A DNA stretch of 64,000 nt, taken from the NCBI RefSeq assembly GCF_004801295.1, contig NZ_SSOC01000002.1, positions 1 to 64,000 on the forward strand. Reading direction: 5' to 3'. This stretch comes from Pseudothauera nasutitermitis. GTDB lineage: Bacteria; Pseudomonadota; Gammaproteobacteria; Burkholderiales; Rhodocyclaceae. Under the pieces are notes generated by a model. That model worked only from the letters and a program-made list of their open reading frames with translations, had not been told where the DNA came from and did no database searches. This document shows, piece after piece, positions 59,606-64,000 of the stretch; within the stretch, counting starts at the first letter, position 1; every line of letters begins with the position of its first letter. The position numbers and the translations under genes were made by a program.

Positions 59606-60979
59606 GTGCGACTGCCCGCGCCCCTGACCCGGCACGCCCGCCGCCTGCTGGCGGCGGGCTGGTGGCCGCGGACCCTGCTGTGGCAGACCTTCATGCTGAT
59701 CGCGCTGCTGCTCAGCCTGACGCTGGCAGCGTGGTCGCAGATCTTTCGCTACTTCGAAGAGCCGGCGCGCGCGCGGGATCTGGCGCAGATGGTCGCCAGC
59801 GTGGTGAACCTCACCCGCACCGCGCTGCTCAATGCCGAGCCGGGTCTGCGCACCGGCCTGCTGATCGATCTGGCGGCGCTGGAAGGCATCCGCATCTATC
59901 CCTCCGAGCCCAGTGACGAACTGGCGCCGCTGCCGCAAACCCGGCCGATGCGCCTGCTGACCGCCGAGATCCGCAAGCAGCTCGGCGATCACACCCGTTT
60001 CGCCACGCGCTGGAAGACTGTGGACGGCTTCTGGGTGAGCTTCCGCCTGGAGGCCGACGACAAGGACGAATACTGGGTGATGCTGCCCGGCGAGCGCCTG
60101 CAGAAGCACAACGCACTCGACTGGCTGGCCTGGGGCAGCGCCGCGCTGGTGGCCGCGCTGGTCGGCGCCTTTCTGCTCGTCTCGCGCATCAGCGCGCCGC
60201 TGCGCAGCCTGGCCAAGGCCGCGCGCATCGTCGGCAGCGGACAGTACCCGCCCCTGCAGGCGGAAAGCGGGCCGGTGGAACTGGCGGTGGTGACCCGTGC
60301 ATTCAATCAGATGACCGGCGATCTGGCGCGCGCCGACGCAGACCGCGCGCTGATCCTCGCCGGGGTCTCGCACGACCTGCGCACGCCGCTGGCGCGTCTG
60401 CGCCTGGGCGTGGAGATGTCCGGCGCGCCCGATGACGAGGTGGCGGCGATGGTTGCCGACATCGAGGAGATGGACCGCATCATCGGCCAGTTCCTCGACT
60501 TCGGCCGGGGCGATCCGCAGGAACCGATGCAACCGGTCGAACTGGTCGAACTGGTCAGCGGATTGAGCGAGCCTTACCGCCTGCGCGGTCTGCCGCTCGA
60601 ACTGCGCTTGCCCGGGGAACTCACCGTTTCCGGGCGTGCCCTGCCCTTGCGCCGCGCGGTGGCCAATCTGATCGACAACGCCATCCGCTATGCGGGCTCG
60701 GAGTTGCCGATCACGCTGACCGTGGGCCAGGACGACGACGGCAGCGCCTACGTCGAAGTGGCCGACCGCGGACCGGGCATTCCGGAAGACGAGGTGGAAC
60801 GCATGCGCCGGCCGTTCACCCGCCTGGAAAATGCGCGCAGCAACACCAAGGGCGCCGGCCTCGGGCTGGCCATCGTCGAGCGCGTGATGCGCGCGCATGG
60901 TGGCGCGTTGCTGCTGCTGCCGCGCGACGGCGGCGGCCTGCGCGCGGTTCTGCGGATGCCCCCAGGCCGGGCGGGCTAG
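59606..60979 (+). CDS. envZ: EnvZ-like sensor histidine kinase
   Basis: 457 residues from the GTG at 59606, 7 nt after the ompR stop. Two membrane helices (LLWQTFMLIALLLSLTLAAW and ALVAALVGAFLLVSRI) flank a periplasmic part of about 120 residues. HAMP domain, H box GVSHDLRTPLARLRLG, N box NLIDNAIRYA, G1 DRGPGIP and G2 GAGLGLAIV are all intact. Expected to sense osmotic or envelope signals and phosphorylate the adjacent regulator. ETHE1-like gene follows 31 bp later. Confidence 0.9.
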   Translation: MRLPAPLTRHARRLLAAGWWPRTLLWQTFMLIALLLSLTLAAWSQIFRYFEEPARARDLAQMVASVVNLTRTALLNAEPGLRTGLLIDLAALEGIRIYPSEPSDELAPLPQTRPMRLLTAEIRKQLGDHTRFATRWKTVDGFWVSFRLEADDKDEYWVMLPGERLQKHNALDWLAWGSAALVAALVGAFLLVSRISAPLRSLAKAARIVGSGQYPPLQAESGPVELAVVTRAFNQMTGDLARADADRALILAGVSHDLRTPLARLRLGVEMSGAPDDEVAAMVADIEEMDRIIGQFLDFGRGDPQEPMQPVELVELVSGLSEPYRLRGLPLELRLPGELTVSGRALPLRRAVANLIDNAIRYAGSELPITLTVGQDDDGSAYVEVADRGPGIPEDEVERMRRPFTRLENARSNTKGAGLGLAIVERVMRAHGGALLLLPRDGGGLRAVLRMPPGRAG

Positions 60980-61010
60980 AATCGCCCTTGACGCAAAACC
61001 AGGGCACGCC

Positions 61011-61727
61011 ATGCACATCCTGTTCCGGCAACTGTTCGACGAGGACAGTTCCACCCTCACCTACCTGCTGGCTGATCCGCACACGCGCGAGGCCGTGCTG
61101 ATCGACACCGTGCGCGAGCAGGCCGGCCGCGATCTGGCGCTGCTCGACGAACTGGGCGTGCGCCTCGTGTGGATTCTGGAAACCCACGTGCACGCCGACC
61201 ACGTCACCGCCGCCGCCACGCTCAAGCAAGCCACCGGCGCGCGCACGGTGACCGGGCGCCACGCAGGCGCCGCCTGCGCCGACGTGATGGCCGGGGACGG
61301 GCATGAAATCGTCTTTGGCGGCGAGGTGATCCGCGTCATTCCCACGCCCGGCCATACCCCGGGCTGTGTCACCTACCATTGGCGCGACCGTCTGTTCACC
61401 GGTGACGCCCTGCTCATCGGCGGCTGCGGACGCACCGATTTCCAGGGCGGGGATGCCGGCGCGCTGTACGACAGCCTGACCACCCGCCTGTTCACGCTGC
61501 CCGGCGAAACGCTGGTCTATCCCGCGCACGATTACCAGGGGCGCCGCGTGTCGTGCATCGCCCAGGAGCGCGACACCAATCCCCGGCTGGCCGGCAAGAC
61601 GCGCGACCAGTTCATCCAGCTCATGGGCGAGCTCAACCTGCCCCGCCCCCGGCGCATCGACGAGGCCCTGCCGGCCAACCTGCGCTGCGGGCGCGCTCCC
61701 GACCCGGCCGAACACCATGCCGCTTGA
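61011..61727 (+). CDS. ETHE1-like persulfide dioxygenase (metallo-beta-lactamase fold)
   Basis: 238 residues. MBL motif THVHADH, then PTPGHTPGCVTYH, FTGDALLIGGCGRTDFQGGD and YPAHDYQGRRVSCIAQE, all typical of the ETHE1/Sdo group, which oxidises glutathione persulfide to sulfite with a single Fe. The usual length is about 240. Its end overlaps the truncated haemoglobin gene by 11 nt, so they are translated together. Confidence 0.9.
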   Translation: MHILFRQLFDEDSSTLTYLLADPHTREAVLIDTVREQAGRDLALLDELGVRLVWILETHVHADHVTAAATLKQATGARTVTGRHAGAACADVMAGDGHEIVFGGEVIRVIPTPGHTPGCVTYHWRDRLFTGDALLIGGCGRTDFQGGDAGALYDSLTTRLFTLPGETLVYPAHDYQGRRVSCIAQERDTNPRLAGKTRDQFIQLMGELNLPRPRRIDEALPANLRCGRAPDPAEHHAA

Positions 61728-62157
61728 ACCCCAGCCCCTGCCCGTACTGACGCCCTACCAGATGATCGGCGGGGAACCCGCCGTGCGTGCGCTGGTCGAT
61801 CGCTTCTACCAGCTGATGGATGAATTGCCCGAGGCCTGGGGCGTGCGCAGGATGCACGCCGAGGATCTTTCCGGTTCCGCCGAGAAACTCTTCTTGTTCC
61901 TCTCCGGCTGGCTGGGCGGCCCCAATCTGTACGTGGAGCGCTTCGGCCCACCCTTCCTGCGCGCCCGCCATCTGCCGTTTTCCATTGGTGCCGCCGAGCG
62001 CGACCAGTGGATGCTGTGCATGCGGCAGGCGCTGGAAGAGATCGTCAGCGATGCCGAGGCGCGCGACCACCTTCTGCGCGCCTTCACCGGCCTGGCCGAC
62101 CACATGCGCAACCGCGTCGAAGCGCCAGTGCCGACGCGCGCCGATCAACCGTTATAA
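61717..62157 (+). CDS. Truncated haemoglobin (group II-like)
   Basis: 146 residues. Helical globin with [30 protein letters not shown] at the start, [28 protein letters not shown] (proximal His region, HLPF) and a C-terminal amphipathic helix. This is the YjbI/GlbO pattern. Such globins bind O2 or NO. The 11-bp overlap with the persulfide dioxygenase gene suggests a shared redox or O2-supply role (inference). Confidence 0.88.
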   Translation: MPLEPQPLPVLTPYQMIGGEPAVRALVDRFYQLMDELPEAWGVRRMHAEDLSGSAEKLFLFLSGWLGGPNLYVERFGPPFLRARHLPFSIGAAERDQWMLCMRQALEEIVSDAEARDHLLRAFTGLADHMRNRVEAPVPTRADQPL

Positions 62158-62166
62158 TCCCACCGC

Positions 62167-62775
62167 ATGAAATTCCTGTTCGATCTCCTGCCCGTCATCC
62201 TCTTCTTCGGGGTTTACAAATTCGCCGGCGCCAATCAGGACGCCGCCTACCAATTGGCCGACCAGTGGCTGGGCGCGGGCATCACCCCGCAACAGGCGCC
62301 CATCCTGCTCGCCACTGCGGTCACCATCCTCGCGACCTTCGCGCAGATCGGCTGGGTCTGGCTGCGCCACCGCAAGGTGGACACCATGCTGTGGGTCAGT
62401 CTGGTGATCATCGTCGTGTTCGGCGGTGCCACGCTGCTCTTCCACAACCCCACCTTCATCAAGTGGAAGCCCACCGCGCTGTACTGGCTGTTCGGCGGCG
62501 TGCTGGCGATTTCGGCGCTGCTGTTCCGCCGCAATCTGATCCGCCGAATGCTGGAAGCGCAGATCCGCCTGCCCGATGCGGTATGGGACAAGCTCAATCT
62601 CGCCTGGGCCGGCTTCTTCCTGACCATGGGCGTGCTCAACCTCTATGTGGCCTACAGCTTCTCCGAGGAAGCCTGGGTCAACTTCAAGCTCTTCGGCGGC
62701 ATGGGGCTGATGTTCGCCTTCGTGCTCGCCCAGGGCTTCTTCCTGTCCAAGTATCTCGAAGAGGATCCGCAATGA
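62167..62775 (+). CDS. yciB: Inner-membrane septation-associated protein YciB/IspZ
   Basis: 202 residues with five predicted membrane helices. [21 protein letters not shown], then [14 protein letters not shown] and [17 protein letters not shown], are highly conserved in YciB. It is linked to envelope synthesis and intracellular septation. Nine bp after the haemoglobin gene; stop overlaps the YciI-like start. Confidence 0.94.
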   Translation: MKFLFDLLPVILFFGVYKFAGANQDAAYQLADQWLGAGITPQQAPILLATAVTILATFAQIGWVWLRHRKVDTMLWVSLVIIVVFGGATLLFHNPTFIKWKPTALYWLFGGVLAISALLFRRNLIRRMLEAQIRLPDAVWDKLNLAWAGFFLTMGVLNLYVAYSFSEEAWVNFKLFGGMGLMFAFVLAQGFFLSKYLEEDPQ

Positions 62776-63074
62776 TGTTCTACGCCCTGATCGGCGAAGA
62801 CGCGCCGGACTCGCTGGCCGCGCGCATGGCTGCCCGTCCCGCGCATCTGGCGCGCCTGGAGGCCCTGCGCGACGAAGGCCGCCTGCTGATCGCCGGCCCC
62901 ATGCCGGCCATCGACTCGCCCGATCCCGGCCCGGCCGGCTTCGCCGGCAGCCTGGTGGTCGCAGAGTTTCCCTCGCTGGCGGAGGCCGAGCGCTGGCTGG
63001 CTGACGACCCCTACGTGCGGCAAGGCGTGTTCGCGCGCACCAGCGTGCGTCCGTTCAAGAAGGTGCTGCCTTGA
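62772..63074 (+). CDS. YciI-like protein
   Basis: 100 residues, ATG at 62772 overlapping the yciB stop. [16 protein letters not shown], then [22 protein letters not shown] and VRPFKKVLP fit the YCII family (dimeric ferredoxin-like fold). The conserved His and Asp residues (H in PAHLARL; D in WLADDPY) are present. Biochemical role unknown. The pairing with yciB is widespread. Confidence 0.92.
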   Translation: MMFYALIGEDAPDSLAARMAARPAHLARLEALRDEGRLLIAGPMPAIDSPDPGPAGFAGSLVVAEFPSLAEAERWLADDPYVRQGVFARTSVRPFKKVLP

Positions 63075-63367
63075 GCAGGGTGGAACGCATGGATGCGCTG
63101 CTGCGCGCCGCGTTTCAACCCGAGTACATCGCCATCCGCGACGACAGCGCCCTGCACGCCGGCCATGCCGGTGCGCGTTCGGGCGGCGGCCATTACCACC
63201 TGGAAATTGTTTCCGCTTCGTTCGAAGGCAAGAATTCGGTGTTGCGACACCGTATGATCCATCAAGCATTGGGCTCGATGATGCAGAGCGAAATCCACGC
63301 CCTGTCGATTCGCGCCCGGACGGCCGAGGAGGCCGCCAATCAACCCACCCCGAAGGAAATCAGATGA
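63071..63367 (+). CDS. BolA family protein
   Basis: 98 residues with a TTG start at 63071 overlapping the YciI-like stop; an ATG at 63089 is an alternative. The BolA core is present: [44 protein letters not shown] and [10 protein letters not shown]. BolA proteins bind monothiol glutaredoxins and Fe-S clusters. Stop overlaps the start of the prolyl isomerase gene (ATGA). Confidence 0.92.
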   Translation: MSRVERMDALLRAAFQPEYIAIRDDSALHAGHAGARSGGGHYHLEIVSASFEGKNSVLRHRMIHQALGSMMQSEIHALSIRARTAEEAANQPTPKEIR

Positions 63368-64000
63368 AAGCACTGCCCAGTCGTCTCGCTCTTTGCCTCG
63401 TGGCCGGCTTCGCCGCCCTGTCGGTCCAGGCGGCCGACACCACGGCCACCGTCAATGGCAAGGGCATTCCCGCCTCGCGCCTCGAGGTCATGCTGGGCGA
63501 ACAGCGTGCCCAGGGCGCGCCGGACAGCCCGCAGCTGCGTGACGCGGTGCGCGAGGAACTGATCCGTCGCGAAGTGCTCGCCCAGGAAGCCGCCAAGCTC
63601 GGCCTGGACAAGAAGGCCGACGTGCAGGCGCAGATGGATCTCGCCCGCCAGGCTATCCTGATCCGCGCCTACCTGCAGGACTGGGTGAAGAAGAACCCGG
63701 TGTCGGACGCCGACGTGAAGAAGCAGTACGACACCATCGTCGCCGAACTGGGCACCACCGAGTACCACCCGCGCCACATCCTGGTGGAAACCGAGGATGC
63801 CGCCAAGGAGATCATCGTCAAGCTGCAGGGCGGCGCCAAGTTCGACGAACTGGCCACCAGCAGTTCCATCGATCCGGGCTCCAAGGAGCGCGGCGGCGAT
63901 CTGGGCTGGGTGAGTCCGGCGCGCTTCATCAAGCCGTTCTCCGATGCCATGGTCAAGCTCAAGAAGGGCGAGTACACCGCCGCGCCGGTGCAGACCGACT
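63364..64000 (+). CDS. Periplasmic PpiC/parvulin-type peptidyl-prolyl isomerase, cut by window end
   Basis: At least 212 residues. Signal peptide (ALPSRLALCLVAGFAALSVQAAD), N-terminal helical SurA/PrsA-like domain (VREELIRREVLAQEAAKLGLD) and the start of the parvulin domain with YHPRHILVETEDAAKEI and SIDPGSKERGGDLGWVSP. The 3' end is beyond the window. A periplasmic folding role is expected. Last of a tightly overlapping row from 61011. Confidence 0.92.
   Translation, partial: MKALPSRLALCLVAGFAALSVQAADTTATVNGKGIPASRLEVMLGEQRAQGAPDSPQLRDAVREELIRREVLAQEAAKLGLDKKADVQAQMDLARQAILIRAYLQDWVKKNPVSDADVKKQYDTIVAELGTTEYHPRHILVETEDAAKEIIVKLQGGAKFDELATSSSIDPGSKERGGDLGWVSPARFIKPFSDAMVKLKKGEYTAAPVQTD

Overview
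The window is a high-GC bacterial chromosome segment with the right-hand end of an integrated prophage on its left (about 1-13210) and conserved housekeeping gene blocks on the rest (13363-64000). The host is most likely a betaproteobacterium. An isc operon with two adjacent cysteine desulfurases, the run dapC-dapD-pilU-dapE-prmB, and the run smc-zipA-ligA-galU-typA make me favour Rhodocyclales (Thauera/Azoarcus-like). That placement is inferred from gene content and order only.

Prophage part (1-13210). Tail, baseplate and fibre genes all run rightwards: a tail protein with a VgrG3-like lytic domain, a small baseplate protein, a baseplate J-like protein, a gpI-like tail protein with repeated LDGxWxxG motifs, and fibre proteins. 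They end in a C-type-lectin-fold receptor-binding protein (7975-9069) that is the target of a diversity-generating retroelement (DGR). Its last 117 bp (VR, 8941-9057) match a template repeat (TR1, 10113-10229) with 13 differences, every one at a TR adenine. A 9-bp-stem GATA-loop hairpin lies just after the VR. A membrane protein, an Avd accessory protein, TR1 and a DGR reverse transcriptase (RT) follow. Immediately downstream is a complete second, diverged set: avd2 (overlapping the RT1 stop), an Asn-codon-rich TR2 and RT2. No VR matching TR2 exists in the window. The phage therefore carries a tandem double DGR with one visible target and an orphan second template, the most unusual feature here.

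Host part. 13363-15652 (-) is a polar amino-acid ABC transporter with an internal terminator after the binding-protein gene. 15857-20021 (-) is a fecI-fecR-fecA type iron-signalling set. suhB and trmJ diverge, followed by cysE and the isc operon (iscR, nifS-like, iscS, iscU, iscA, hscB, hscA, fdx, iscX), whose promoter overlaps a near-consensus IscR type-1 site. Next come a glutathione peroxidase, a lone response regulator, and the leftward block prmB, dapE, pilU, dapD, dapC (lysine/peptidoglycan precursor synthesis plus twitching motility). smc, zipA, ligA and galU run right; typA runs left; a methylthioinosine phosphorylase runs right. A MASE1-GGDEF cyclase, radA and a LysR regulator run left; lplT runs right.

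52188-56138 is a small heavy-metal module: a CadA/PbrA-type P-ATPase divergent from a PbrR/CadR-type MerR regulator across a promoter with the 19-bp spacer typical of MerR control, then a CzcI-like Cys/His-rich secreted protein and a DsbA-like thioredoxin-fold protein. The remainder holds a family-4 type uracil-DNA glycosylase, rimI, tsaB, an OmpR/EnvZ-like pair, and a tightly packed run: ETHE1-like persulfide dioxygenase, truncated haemoglobin, YciB, YciI-like protein, BolA and a PpiC-type prolyl isomerase cut by the window end. I saw no tRNA, rRNA or CRISPR array.
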